64,000 nucleotides of DNA from Echria macrotheca (Eukaryota; Ascomycota; Sordariomycetes; Sordariales; Schizotheciaceae), in NCBI GenBank assembly GCA_030411725.1, contig MU839834.1, forward strand, positions 310,001-374,000. Reading direction: 5' to 3'. The notes beneath the pieces were generated by a model that saw only the letters and a program-made list of their open reading frames with translations, searched no databases and was not told the origin of the DNA. The position numbers and the translations under genes were made by a program. This document shows positions 1-14,158 of this stretch, piece by piece. Position 1 is the stretch's first letter; each line of letters begins with the position of its first letter.

Positions 1-1143
1 GACTTGGCCGCCTTCCACGTCGCCGGAAGCCAACAAGCGGGTAGCGTGATCCAAGGAACTCAAGACTCCGCATCAATCTCCGACCCGCCCGAGTCGCAAG
101 CCGACCGCTCGACTGATAACGAGCCTGACGACTACATGGAATACGGGGAGCAGCAACTCGTCGTTCCAGAAATTCGAATCGATTTGATCGAGGAATCCAA
201 TGTTCTGGACCAACCAGTGTTTCGTACGTATATCGGAGCCGATAACATCGAATACCGCTCGGATTTCGAATCAGTCCCCCAGATGTTCAAGCCCTTGTCG
301 GAATACCACGACCCCTATTCGGAAGATCATGAGTTCTCTCAACCAGTGAAGAAACCGACAGGACCGGCGAACTGGCGAAGGTACATTTACGAACCCGTCG
401 TGGTTGTACCCCTCAGATGTCATGTGCGAGGCCACAGACTGGGCATTTTACTCTCCAAGGATGCTACACAGGGGGGAGAGGGCATCTTTTCTCGGCTGCA
501 TAATCCATCACTTGTCGTGATGGGGCCGGACTTGGAGTTACGACTATCACTGAACACCGTATATGGAAGGATCGCGACGAGGCCGAGGGAAGTACCTCAG
601 GGTCGTGTGCGGGACAATCAGCAATGGCCCGAGATTCGAATTACATCTTTGCTTTCGGCCGGGTACCGTCTGTTGTCTACGGCCGGCCCGAACTGGGACC
701 TGAATCAGTCGCAAAACGCCTTGATTCCCAAGACTCACTACTGTGCGCACTCGGATGCGCCGCTTGCGCTGTTCTACAACCAGTCGACAGGTGACAGCGA
801 CGCCCCGCCTTTCTTCTTGAGCATTCCACGTAACAACTTGGGGTCACTGACTTGTGAAATCGGCGTCTTCGGGGGCGACAGCAGTGCGTCCTCGTCGACC
901 GGCTTTTATCTGTACTCTTGCAACCTGGCCGAGGTGCGGCACGGCAAGGTGCCGCTTAAGAACGGCTACTCGCTCGTTGTGAGATACCGTGAGGGTGTTG
1001 GCGTGAACTACGTGATACTGTCGATTGACAACCGGGAAGAGAGTGTGAGGTCTGTGATGACCATGGCTCCAAGGGAAAATAGCGAGACGAGGTGGCTGGT
1101 TCAACGGCTATTTCCGCTGCTCAGGTCGCGGCCAGTCGTCTGA
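1..1143 (+). CDS. Hypothetical protein, 5' end outside window
   Basis: The frame is open from the first base, with no ATG that looks like a start, and ends at a TGA at 1141-1143, so about 380 C-terminal residues are visible. The first 120 residues are acidic and low in complexity. After residue 120 comes a folded-looking part with alternating hydrophobic strands and few charged runs, ending in a short basic tail (RSRPVV). No transmembrane segment or catalytic motif is visible. I do not recognise the family. The C-terminal part of a fungal heterokaryon-incompatibility-type protein is possible, but no HET core motif lies in this fragment. Codon use resembles the neighbouring genes, so the fragment is probably a real exon. 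Confidence 0.55.
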   Translation, partial: DLAAFHVAGSQQAGSVIQGTQDSASISDPPESQADRSTDNEPDDYMEYGEQQLVVPEIRIDLIEESNVLDQPVFRTYIGADNIEYRSDFESVPQMFKPLSEYHDPYSEDHEFSQPVKKPTGPANWRRYIYEPVVVVPLRCHVRGHRLGILLSKDATQGGEGIFSRLHNPSLVVMGPDLELRLSLNTVYGRIATRPREVPQGRVRDNQQWPEIRITSLLSAGYRLLSTAGPNWDLNQSQNALIPKTHYCAHSDAPLALFYNQSTGDSDAPPFFLSIPRNNLGSLTCEIGVFGGDSSASSSTGFYLYSCNLAEVRHGKVPLKNGYSLVVRYREGVGVNYVILSIDNREESVRSVMTMAPRENSETRWLVQRLFPLLRSRPVV

Positions 1144-1891
1144 GGACCGAGATACATATGAGTGCGGATTGTTGAGATGAGGACTGAAGACTATAACTGA
1201 CTGTCCGCCAGCTCGGTGTCGAGGTGGTGGCATTGATGAATAAGCGTATGGAGTATCTGCAACGAGATGCCACTTGGTATGTGCTAATTTTAACAATGTC
1301 ACAGCGAGAGTCTGTTCGGCTCGCCTCCCTCAGGAAGGGGATGGATCGGCTCCTGCAATCAACAGGGCAATGCCCACACAGAGCAGATGGAAGGGGAAGG
1401 TGTTTTTGATAAGGTGGTGGTAGACGGCCGGGAGTTTAGCCTTTTCGCTACCAAGATGCAAGCCCCAGTGTCCGCTGGGAGCCTCGGCGCAGTCCGCGTA
1501 GTGCGTCGTCATCAGCGGTCCGTCTGACCCCTGTTTGGCCATCCGCATTCCGGGTCGTGTCATCCAGCACGCCATGGACTGCAGGTAGCATGCAGGAAAG
1601 AGTGGTCCTTACGATAAGCAGTTAATGCCAACTTTGGACAACACATTAGACGGATCTCCCGTTTGTCTTTGGTGTCTGACCGTGTCTGCCAGTTTTTTAT
1701 TCTCGACGGCTGGACATGCTACCTATGTACCGGCAGCTTCGGAGCACCTGTCCTGGTGTGGAGAGCTGTTGAGTGCCGAAGCGCACGAGATTAGCTCTGC
1801 GCACTGACACCGGGACTTGTGACCGCCTCGAACAGTCTATCTACAATTTCTTTTTGTCACAGTTGAGAAAGTTTCGGGGTTTGGGGACAAG
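1144..1891. other. Intergenic, no gene seen
   Basis: This is the 748-bp gap between the unknown gene and the LicD-like gene. The open frames are short and have no protein-like composition. It should hold the 3' end of the upstream gene and the promoter of the downstream one; I see no other structure. Confidence 0.6.
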
Positions 1892-2771
1892 ATGTTGCTC
1901 TCGCGACTGCTTGCCTCGGCAGCCTTGCTTGCGCTGGGCGGTGCTTGGGTGGTACCCCAGGGCGAGCCCAAGGAAACCACAATGTAAGAGCTCCGAGACC
2001 CTAAGTTGATCTCTCGAACTAACCTGGCCAGCTTGGACGAGAGAGAAGAAGAACTGCGAAAACAGAGAGATGCCCTATCGGAGCTGGTGGCATCCTACAG
2101 CAAAACTTGCAAAGAACTGAAGATAGACTCCTGGCTCATGCACAGCAGTCTACTTGGGTGGTGGTACAATAAACAGGTAAAAGCCCCTACCCATCTACGC
2201 TCAGGCAGCGATCAGAACGTTGACCACTGCAGGTCCTGCCGTGGGAGAAAACCATTCATGTCCAGGTCTTCGAGCCGGACCTGGCGTTCCTCGCTCGAAA
2301 CTACAACATGACCGTGTTCCACCGGCGACGGGGACGGGATTATCTGTTGTATGTCAACCCGGAGTATGCGAACTGGGAACGGACTGATACGTCGGGCGCG
2401 GCGGACGCGAGGTGGATCGACATGGAGAGTGGCATGTCTATCGATATCATGGCGGTTCGGTATCGTCGTGGCTCCGAGGACGAAGACGAGACTGCCATGA
2501 GTTGTAGGAATGGATACGAGATTAAGGTGTGTATTTTCGGGGGATCGTGCTACGGGACGCCTGTGGGGAAAAATACTGACAGAGACAGGATACACAAATC
2601 ATACCCCTTCGGAAGACCTGGTTCGAGGGGTTCGCGGTGCAAATACCATATCGCTATCGTGAGCTACTCCACGAGGAGTTTGGGGACGAGACGCTGTGGC
2701 ATCCGGGGACTGGGAATGACGAGTACCGATTTAATGACCAGATGATGAGCTGGGACTTGAAATCAAAATAG
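1892..2771 (+). CDS. Small secreted LicD/Mnn4-family protein with degenerate acidic motif
   Basis: Four exons (1892-1983, 2032-2176, 2233-2526, 2589-2771) join in frame to give 237 residues. Residues 1-19 form a signal peptide (MLLSRLLASAALLALGGAW). The body matches the LicD family (fungal Mnn4-like phosphotransferases of mannan and phosphocholine transferases): a W-L-x-H-x-S-L-L-G-W-W motif near residue 70, the block ARWIDMESGMSIDI, and a C-terminal PLRKTWFEGFAVQIP block. In active members the segment after the WW motif reads PWDxDxD and binds the metal; here residues 82-88 are PWEKTIH, so the acidic pair is missing. At 237 residues it is short for the family. It could be a secreted pseudoenzyme or a diverged paralogue. 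The family is clear; activity is doubtful. Confidence 0.8.
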
Positions 2772-3083
2772 TCAATAAATTGATCAAAAAGGAATTACCC
2801 CTTTTTACATAGAGAAGAGCATATGTTCCGTCATCTCCAATGCGGCTGGTCCAGCTGCCGTCTTGGCATCCCGCCAGCGTGGATGTGGCGGGGAAAGCCA
2901 AGACTTGGCCTGGACAACAGCGCCAAGCAACCCCAAGCAACCCCCGCAAGCCCACAACACCACACTGTCGCGTCGCAAGCTTGGCCAAACGCGTCTTCTC
3001 GACAGCACACCCCGCCAATCCACCACCACAACATCAACACCCATGTAGTTCATCTGCTGCTGGCGTGATATCCTCAGTTCAAG
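2772..3083. other. Intergenic, probable promoter
   Basis: A 312-bp gap between two genes on the same strand. The first 60 bp are AT-rich (3' end of the LicD-like gene); the rest is C/A-rich, with several runs of CCCC and CAAC typical of fungal 5' leaders. No coding signal was accepted. Confidence 0.5.
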
Positions 3084-5342
3084 ATGGCGACGAGTATGCT
3101 CAGGTCGCTCAATTCTTTTCTGGAATCAGACTGACAATGTCCAGGACAGGAACGGCTGCTCGAACGCATGCGCGGAGCTCGGTATGGCCTCTTGTGGTTT
3201 TCTCCTTTTCTCAGCCACAAGGTTCTAATTAATGTATGTAAACAGCATGCACGAAGTCGCCGACGCTTCTTTTGGTTTCGAACTGCCCGCGCCCGAACCG
3301 ATTGAGCCCGAAGACGAAGCTGAACCCGAGGCCGACGCAGAACCAGCACCGCCCTCACGTCCAACACCAAACACGTCGGCCAAGCGTACCCGCCCTCCTC
3401 GCAGCGCCGCCGCAGCAAACATATCGCCCAATGCGCGCGTCACCCGCTCCTCCCAAGCCAGCCCACCACAGTCGTCCCTCGTGAACTCAGGCACCCGCGC
3501 CCAAGATGTCTATGACCTCTCGCAAAGCAGCGCCGATGGCATCCGCGCCCGCCCGCGCAGACGATCCTCCAAGCGCGTGTCCATCATCGAGCCAGACGAA
3601 GTGGTCGCCGAGGATCCCGAGCCCGAACCGGAGGCGGAACCGGAACCAGAACCAGAACCGACCGCGCCATCACCCGCCCCGCTGCTGCGTAGGACGCCGC
3701 GGCGGGCGTCGCTGGCGCGGTCACCCCTGGTCACAGGCTCGGGCTCCGAGATGGCCGAGGAGGTAACCGAGAGCCCAGTCAACGCGCCCGGCAGCGGGCG
3801 GCGCCGCGCCGTCGAGGCCCGGGCGGCCGTGGGCTCGAGTGTCTTGCTGCAGAGGGTGCTCGAGGAGCTCGACGAACCGGGGAGTCATCCGCCTTCTTCG
3901 TCGCCTTCACAAAGGGCCGCTGTTGCTAGAAGGAGTAGCGGGTCGGGGCCGTCGCCTACGGGGCTGGCGGCGCAGAGGAGGAGTGGCAGGTTGTCCGGGG
4001 GAAGTGTGGCGAGTAGTCTGGGCGGCGCGCATGGAGGGGAGGATGAGCTCACGCCGGACAGGCCAAAGAAAAAAGAGGCCGAGGTGAGGAAGGCGAGGTA
4101 CAAGCCGGATGGGAAGAAGCTGGCTAGTGTGGTTGCGCCGGAGAAAGCGGCTGAAGAGGAGGAGCCGGCCGAGGAGATTGGGGATAAGGAGGCGGCGCGA
4201 CGGTTGGGGAAGAGGAAGCGTCCGAGACAGAGCGTACCTGCTCCGGCTGCTTCTCCGTCTCCTGAGCTGCAGTCTGAGCCGTCAGAAGTACAACAGCCGG
4301 CTGCGAAACGGCGACGGAGGAAAGAGGTCGCGAGTCCGGCCCGGCAGCAGCAGCCGAAAGCGCCGAAACCCAAAGCACAAAAGAAACAACCGCCAGGCGC
4401 GAAGAAGCGACGGAAAGCGTCCGCCGCACCGGCCGAGGACACGGATGAAGAAGGGGGGGAATCCGTCCCCGTCACAGTCCAGCGGTTCACCAAGGGAGCC
4501 AGGGCCGGCGAGGACGACCCGGCCGCTGATATTCTCAACGCCGAGATCCCCTTTGCAGGCCGGAGCGGCGTGAACGCCGTGGATGTGCTCTCGGCGCTGT
4601 GCGAGGAGCTGATCGACACCTTCCTCGCGAAGCTGGCGGACAATGTGCGCAGCGCCGAGGACGCGGCGACCAAGCGCGAGCAGCGGACCATGTTGCGGTC
4701 GCTTGAGGCGTTCCAGGAGGAGCTGCGGACGCGGTTGCTTGAGCATGTAAGTTTTTCTGTCTCCCCCTTTTATGTGGGGGGGTTTTTTTTTTTTCTGGAT
4801 AGCTTCCTAACTGGTGTCGAATAATACCAGACCATCGCGCTCGACACGCTCCACGCGCTGCGGAAACGGGTACGCGCCACGCAAAAGGAGAAACTGGCTC
4901 TGCGCGACGAGATTCTTCGCATCCGTGCCGAGAGGGAACAAGTCGCCCTGCGGATGGACGCGATACGTATACGGCATGAGGCAGAGAGCAAAGAGGCCAT
5001 GGTAAGTTTTTGGGAGAGTCGTTTTGTCTCTCTGCCAAGTCTTTTGAAAAGTAACTAATACCTGTCTGTTGACAGCGCCACATCTCCCTCTCATCAGCCA
5101 TGCACGACATTGACCTCATCGTGGAAAAGGGACAAGCAGCAGCGGCTGATGATGATGATGACGACGAAAGGGTGTCTCCTGACGAGCGGAGAGAAGAGGC
5201 CGAGCTCGCCGGTCTCGAGTTGCTGGTTGCCCGGATAGCGGAGCAGGCGAGCTCCAAGAGCGACGGGGGCGGGGCGCTGAAGCAGATCAAGGACTTTAAT
5301 GCTTTTCTGGAGCGGGCAGCGGGTGTGCTGGAGAGGCGGTAG
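3084..5342 (+). CDS. CENP-U/Ame1-like inner kinetochore protein
   Basis: Five exons (3084-3093, 3145-3181, 3246-4746, 4831-5001, 5076-5342) encode 661 residues. The first two exons are tiny; spliced, they give MATRQERLLERMRGAR followed by MHEVADASFGFELP, an N-terminus resembling the conserved RERLxxRMRGA start of fungal Ame1/Mis17 proteins. Residues about 25-500 are disordered, with Glu-Pro repeats, Ser/Arg-rich stretches and several basic nuclear-localisation-like patches. From about residue 505 the chain becomes helical and charged (VNAVDVLSALCEELIDTFL, then a long coiled coil over exons 4-5). CENP-U/Ame1 works in the COMA complex at the inner kinetochore. The assignment rests on the N-terminal motif and C-terminal coiled coil; an AT-hook-type DNA-binding annotation is an alternative. 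The gene is convergent with the CX9C gene. Confidence 0.65.
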
Positions 5343-5568
5343 TTGTATCTTATATCACACTGGGAACGAACTTGTCGCAAATCCATGTGTGATGGGTTTA
5401 CTTAGTTCTACACCGTCCCGGTATGAATAACGTATACATATGATATGCCCATCCATTCTCTATGAACCCCAGTTTACAGGATAAAGTATTCCCAGTTGAA
5501 CATCAACACCTGATTATGCCTTGTATACATTCTCTTCTACAGTAACATACACCTCAGACCCCAAAAAA

Positions 5569-6771
5569 TCACCTCCCAAAAAAGTCCTTGACCCGATCCA
5601 TTACCGACCACGTCCCCTCCTCCTTCCGCTGCAACCTCTCCTTCCTCTGCTGATCCCAAAGCGCATTCACCCTCAGCGCCGTATCAACCTTGGCCCGATA
5701 ATCCGCCTTGAGCGCCTCCAACTCGGCCTCGCGATCGCGCTCGGGCAGCTTCTCGACCTTCTGCCTCCACTCCTTGAGCCGTTCCTCGCCAGGCTCATAC
5801 GACACAACAAAATGTTCTCCCTCTCCTCCCTTCGCCCCCTCCTCCTTCTTCTCCTTCTCCTCCTTCTTCTTTTTCTCCTCCAGTTGTTGCTGCTGTCCCT
5901 GTGGCATCGCCGCCGCAGGCACAGTAATAGGCTTGGGCGCCTGATAACTCGGCACAAGCGACCCAAACTTCGGGACGGGCCGTCCCTCCTCCTTAGCCTT
6001 TTCCACTTCTGCCTCCTGCGCGAGCATCTTTTGGAAGATCGCGTCGGCGCGCATCTGGATCTGCTCTTCGACCTCGGGGCCGCGCGAGTAATCCGACATG
6101 TACCCGAGTGTTTTTAGTAGTCTCTGTTTCTTCTCGTTAACACCACCACCCCGCCAGATTGGTAGGAAAAAAGAAAAGGAGACAAGGAAAAAACTCACCG
6201 AATTCATCAAATAACACCTCTCAAACCGTCTAACCTCATCCCGACACATAACAGCCCGTTGTCCCCAATCCCCATACTTCATACAGTTATTCCACTCCAG
6301 CTGCGCCTCGGCACAGTTCTCCAGCGCCGCCCGCCCGATCAGCCCCCGTCTCTCCTTGAACCCCTCCAGCACGTCCTGCAGCTTCTCGTGCTCGCTCTTC
6401 CCCTCGGCTTCCACTTCGGCCTGGGGCCGGTACGTCTTCCAGAGGTGCGCGTACCGGCCGTCCTGGAAGAGGCTTTGCGGGGGCACTTTGATTTTTCCTT
6501 CTCCCTCTCCCTCTTCTTTTTCCTCTTCCCCTCCTCCTTGTTTTGATTTCGCTTGTTGTTGGTGTTGTTGAAGTTGTCGTTGTTGTCGGGCTGCCGCTTC
6601 GTCTTCTTGTTGCGCCTCTCGTTCTCGTTCTCGTTCTCGGCGCTGCTGGTCCGTCACCGTCGTGTACTTGACGGGCGATTCTCGCTCGAGGTACTCGCGC
6701 GTCTTGGGATCTAGTCGCCGTAGCGGATCTGACTCGTTGCTGCCGCCGAACCACCCTCCGAGCCAGCCCAT
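5569..6771 (-). CDS. Twin CX9C-motif protein, probably mitochondrial
   Basis: Two exons (6771-6199 and 6123-5569) give 375 residues; the GTGAGT donor and CAG acceptor keep phase 0. The start chosen is MGWLGGWFGG; the frame stays open upstream but is not protein-like. Cysteines 153/163 and 176/186 form two CX9C pairs separated by 12 residues, the coiled-coil-helix-coiled-coil-helix pattern of proteins oxidised by Mia40 in the mitochondrial intermembrane space, many of them involved in cytochrome oxidase assembly. Around this lie a Q/R/E-rich segment (residues 42-90) and, after the domain, a charged helical tail with a KKKKEEKEKKEE run ending in DRVKDFFGR. It is much longer than the usual 70-110-residue members. 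The specific role is unknown. Confidence 0.75.
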   Translation of the reverse strand: MGWLGGWFGGSNESDPLRRLDPKTREYLERESPVKYTTVTDQQRREREREREAQQEDEAAARQQRQLQQHQQQAKSKQGGGEEEKEEGEGEGKIKVPPQSLFQDGRYAHLWKTYRPQAEVEAEGKSEHEKLQDVLEGFKERRGLIGRAALENCAEAQLEWNNCMKYGDWGQRAVMCRDEVRRFERCYLMNSVSFFLVSFSFFLPIWRGGGVNEKKQRLLKTLGYMSDYSRGPEVEEQIQMRADAIFQKMLAQEAEVEKAKEEGRPVPKFGSLVPSYQAPKPITVPAAAMPQGQQQQLEEKKKKEEKEKKEEGAKGGEGEHFVVSYEPGEERLKEWRQKVEKLPERDREAELEALKADYRAKVDTALRVNALWDQQRKERLQRKEEGTWSVMDRVKDFFGR

Positions 6772-7160
6772 CTTTGCTGCTTGCGATTCGGCCGGGTTTG
6801 TTGGTTGGGTTGTGTGACGAAAGCTGAGAGCTCGGAGAAGCTCGAAATCTTGGCGGGCAGTCAAGGCAGAATTGGACCCGCTCAGGGTTAGGGTTGCACA
6901 CTGGTCCCTGAACCCACTCAACAACACCACAACCAGGCACTGACATTGAATCACCCTCGGACCTTCAATACGTAGGAGAAATCAATACTCCTTATGCACT
7001 CGAGCAGCCTATCTGCTGCCAGCCATCTAAGAGATCCACTCCTAGGGCAATGCTCTATTCTATCCTACACACCCATTCTTGGTATCCTCCTTCATGCAAT
7101 GGCCGTTGAAATGCTCTCCCAAGTCTTCAGCACATGTACAGCACCCACGTCACCAACCAT
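6772..7160. other. Intergenic between two minus-strand genes
   Basis: The 389-bp gap holds the promoter and leader of the CX9C gene and the 3' end of the aminopeptidase gene. The frame upstream of the CX9C start stays open to about 6954 but lacks a family-like N-terminus, so it is read as leader. Confidence 0.5.
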
Positions 7161-10100
7161 TTACTTGAGATATCCGTTCTCCTTCAGCCAACCCGCCACG
7201 TCCTCGCGATCCCGCTCGAGCCACGAGATCTTAGACCGAACGGCATCCATGCTTTGTGCGAGTGACTGGTCGAATCCGTTGGTGCTCTTGTCGGCAAAGA
7301 ACTTCTCCACCCGCGCGAGCTGCTCCGGCTTGGTAAAGCCCGACGTGCAGATGGCCACCACTGTACTAAGCATCGAAAGTGCTGGGGGCAGCTTCTCAAC
7401 CAGCCGATCCCAGTTCTCCGTCATAAACGTGAACAGCGCTTCAACACCCGCCGGATGCCCGCGAAGCCCCGCCGTTGGCATGTAGATATCCTGGTCCTTC
7501 ACCTCACCGCTGAAGATAAGATCCAACGTCCGCTTGATCAGTTCGGGGTCCTTGGCGCGCCCCAGAACACGGAGAGCCGTGTTACGCTCATCGCCGTTCG
7601 TCGATGTGCGGTAAAAGTTGAGAATAGCGTCGTACTAAACAAGTCAGCTCAGATCAGTCATAAGTGTGCGAGGCACCTACCTCCTCCTTGCCACCGTGCT
7701 TCAGCGCCATTCCCAGCACACTGCCGCGGATATTAGGGTGGATTGCCGACTTATCGCCAGCCATGTACTTGGCAAACATTTCCTTGGCCGCCTTGATGAT
7801 CGTCTCATCTCCGCTAAGACCACAGTTCCCGAAGAGCATCGCCTTGAACTGTTGCTGAATGTGACCGTCATTCTCAGTAAACTCCCAGCCGAGTTCATGA
7901 GCCTTGGCACATGTGAGATCCCGCAAGAAAGCCTCGAGACCATCACGGACAGCCTCGTCCTCGAAAAGCCACGCCATTTGTACTGACTGAGCCCGCGCGA
8001 TCAGTTCGTTCCAGACGACGAACTCCGTCTCGGTGGTGAATCCCTTGAGTAGGCTGAGAACGCCAGATGTCTTCTGATATCCTGATGTCGCCAAAGCGCC
8101 AGCATCGGCAATCATACCGGCCCTGTCCTCAACGCTCAACAAGCCCTGTTTGGCTGCAACGCCAAGCTTCTCCAAGCGCTGGGGTGAGTATGACGTGCGG
8201 TATAGCCCAGTGTGGTTGGCATTGAGCTTGAAGAAATCGTCGCTTGGCACCTTGAAGTCGGCTTCGCGGGTATCGAACGTCAGCGACTCGTCAACGCCCT
8301 CCTTGGTTCGAAGGCCCAGGAACACCGGGTAGATGACCTGGTCTTCCTCGGGCTTCGTATCGCCAGTCCGCAGGAACCGGTTTTGCTTCAGGCCGATAGT
8401 GTTATCCCCCTTCTCCGTGACGGTCACAACGGGGAACCCAATGTTCTTGGTCCAGACCTGCATAACCTCCTCGACGCTCTTCCCGCTGGCCTCGGCCAGG
8501 GATGCCCACAGGTCGCCTGTTTGCGTGTTTCCATAGGCATGCTTTTTCAAGTATCTCCTGACACCCTCCAGGAAGGTGTCCTCGCCCAGGTACGTCGAGA
8601 TCATTCGGAGGACGCAAGAGCCCTTCGCATATGAGATGGCATCGAAGATCTGGTTGATCTCGTCGGCTCTCTTCACAGGGACTTCGATCGGATGGCTGCT
8701 GCGAAGCGAATCCAGGCCGAGCGCACGTTGGAGGCTGTCCGTAACATAACCTTGCCAAACCTTCCACTCGGGGTAAAAGATGTTGCAGGAATACTGCGGA
8801 GAAGTCAGCGGCTGTTAAAGAGCGAAGTACATGCAAACATACCCAAGAGGCCCAAGTGGCGAACCCTTCGTTGAGCCAAAGACCATCCCACCAGTCCATT
8901 GTGACAAGGTTTCCAAACCACTGATGAGCAAGCTCATGTTGGACAACCTCAGCAACGCGTTCCTTTGTCGCAGCACCGCTGACCTTCTCGTCAAGCAAAA
9001 GGTCGACCACACGATAAGTCACGAGACCCCAGTTCTCCATGGCGCCCTGAGCAAAATCCGGAATGGCGATCTGGTCCATCTTGGGCAGCGGGAATTCAAT
9101 GCCGAAGACCTTCTCGTAAAATGCGAGGGTCTTGGCAGCCAAGTTGAGGGAAAACCGGCCGTGCTCGATGTTTTGTCCAGGAGGCGCATAGACGCGGACG
9201 GGTACCCGGAAGTCGTTGGTCTCGATGCAGTTGAGCTCGCCCACCACGAATGCAACCAGGTATGTCGACATCAAGGGGGACTTGTTGAAGGTAACAGCCT
9301 TCTTGGGTCCCCCGCTGATCTTGGACTGCACTTCACTCTCCGAAGCAACATCCATATTGCTCAGACACGTCAACTTCTTATCGGCGATGAGGGTGACCGT
9401 GAACTCGGCCTTGAGGGCGGGCTCGTCGAAGCAGGGGAAAGCGCGGCGGGCATCAGTAGGCTCCATTTGCGTGACGGCCATAATTCCCTCGCTACCGTCC
9501 GGGTTCTTGTAGGTTGACCGGTAGAAGCCTGCCATCTTGTCGTTCAACTGCCCAGTGAAGCTGACCTCGAGCTGCGCCTTGGTCCCTTTGGCGACGGCAT
9601 TGTCGAAGCTGAAAGTGCTGACCTGGGTATGCTCATCGTACGCCACATTAACCGAGGAACTACCTGCTGGTGAGCTTCTCTGGTTCATTTCGTTAGGTCC
9701 CAGGAGCCATACCTGATAGTCTCGCTGCCCGCCGTGACCTTGGCGCTGTGGATCTCGAGATCGAGGGTGTGCAGGGAGATGGACTTGGACTCGTCGGCGA
9801 CGTCCACATCGATGAGCACGGTACCCTCGAAGGTGAACTTCTCGAAGTCGGGCTCGAGAGTTACATGGTAGTGGCGGGGAATGACGTTGGCGGGGAGCAG
9901 CTCGCGAGACTGCACGTTGACCCCGCTGGCCACATCGGCGAGAGCTTGCGTTCTGCACATGTTGTGGCGGCGGTACGAGCAATTGCGGACTGGAGGTGTG
10001 CTCGAGAGACGGGCAATTCGAGGCGAGGGAAGTACTGGCCGGAGGAGAGATGTTGGGCTTGTTTTCAGAGCAGTTGATGCAGAATACAATCGCCTTGAGC

Positions 10101-10297
10101 TCGAGGGACTGCGGGGTGATTAGAAGAATAGGCGTCAAGGAGGGGGGAGGGGCAGGGGTCAGCAGGGGGGTGTGTGCAGGACAAAGGCCTGGGTGTCCTT
10201 ACCGCGACAGTGCTGGAAAACTCTTCGCAAGAGACGAATTTGAAGTCCTTTGAAGCGCACGATACGCCGGCCGCAAACAGCTGGACTGGCGATACAT
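7161..10297 (-). CDS. M1-family zinc aminopeptidase with mitochondrial-type presequence
   Basis: Five exons (10297-10203, 10108-9713, 9659-8843, 8793-7681, 7634-7161) encode 964 residues. The substrate-binding GAMEN motif is at residues 369-373; the zinc site HELAH (405-409) is followed after 18 residues by Glu428, as M1 peptidases require. The N-terminal beta-sandwich begins near residue 97 (RHYHVTLEPDFEKFTFEG) and the C-terminal helical domain ends NGYLK. The first 80 residues are rich in Ser and Arg with almost no acid, a typical mitochondrial targeting sequence, made partly by the separate first exon. Met82 lies just before the conserved domain and could start a cytosolic form. Closest known relatives are yeast Ape2/Aap1. 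It removes N-terminal residues from peptides. Confidence 0.93.
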
Positions 10298-13519
<3,222 letters not shown>

Positions 13520-14158
13520 ATGGTGTTACCGAAAGCCGAGACCCGATCGGATAGAGTCGGGTCGATAAAAGGTTTTGGGTGGATGACGGGTTGGCGGACT
13601 GGTTTACCTCGGATAAAATGATTACCACGGATGGTTGATGAAAACGGCGAGACCCATAGAGTCCATAAACAAATACCAAGTTCCTTCTGCTGCAAATGAT
13701 TTCCCGATGAGATTATGAGCCGGTCAGGTTTTGGCCGAGGAGGCGATGTGGTATGTAACCCAATGAATACCCGATGATAGTGAACAATCAAATCCGGTGT
13801 TTTATGGAAATGTAGATAATCAAGTTGCAGGCGTCGGTGTGGTATACAGCCAGTTGACTTGCGGCACAAGAGGTTTTCACCGTCGTTGCTTTGAACATCT
13901 CTGGGTGTCGCTGGTCGAAAGCCCGGATGAGAGGGGGTAAGCGTTGACCAAGTCTTGGCGGACCGGTCGGCAGTCGTTTGCCAGCTGGCGTGGTTGCTAC
14001 AGTGACAGGGCCCAAATATTTTGTAATGACTGTCAATGCCGTCGCGGCATCTGCACCCCACCATCGACAATCAACACCAGGTAAGTCCACAACCAAGGAC
14101 GAAAATCTCCACCCGCACACTCGATCTGGACGCCGCAAGTGGTTTTATAAGCGGCAAC
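13520..14158. other. Intergenic between enolase and BUB1
   Basis: The 639-bp gap between co-directional genes contains the enolase 3' end and BUB1 promoter. GTAAGT at 14081-14086 could be a leader splice donor, but no paired acceptor lies before the ATG. Nothing else was recognised. Confidence 0.5.

Noticed and set aside
1..1143. HET-domain (heterokaryon incompatibility) protein
   Set aside because: Size and edge position made it tempting, but no HET core motif lies in the visible part.
6772..6954. N-terminal extension of the CX9C protein
   Set aside because: Open frame but not protein-like; MGWLGG is a better start and the extension reads as leader.
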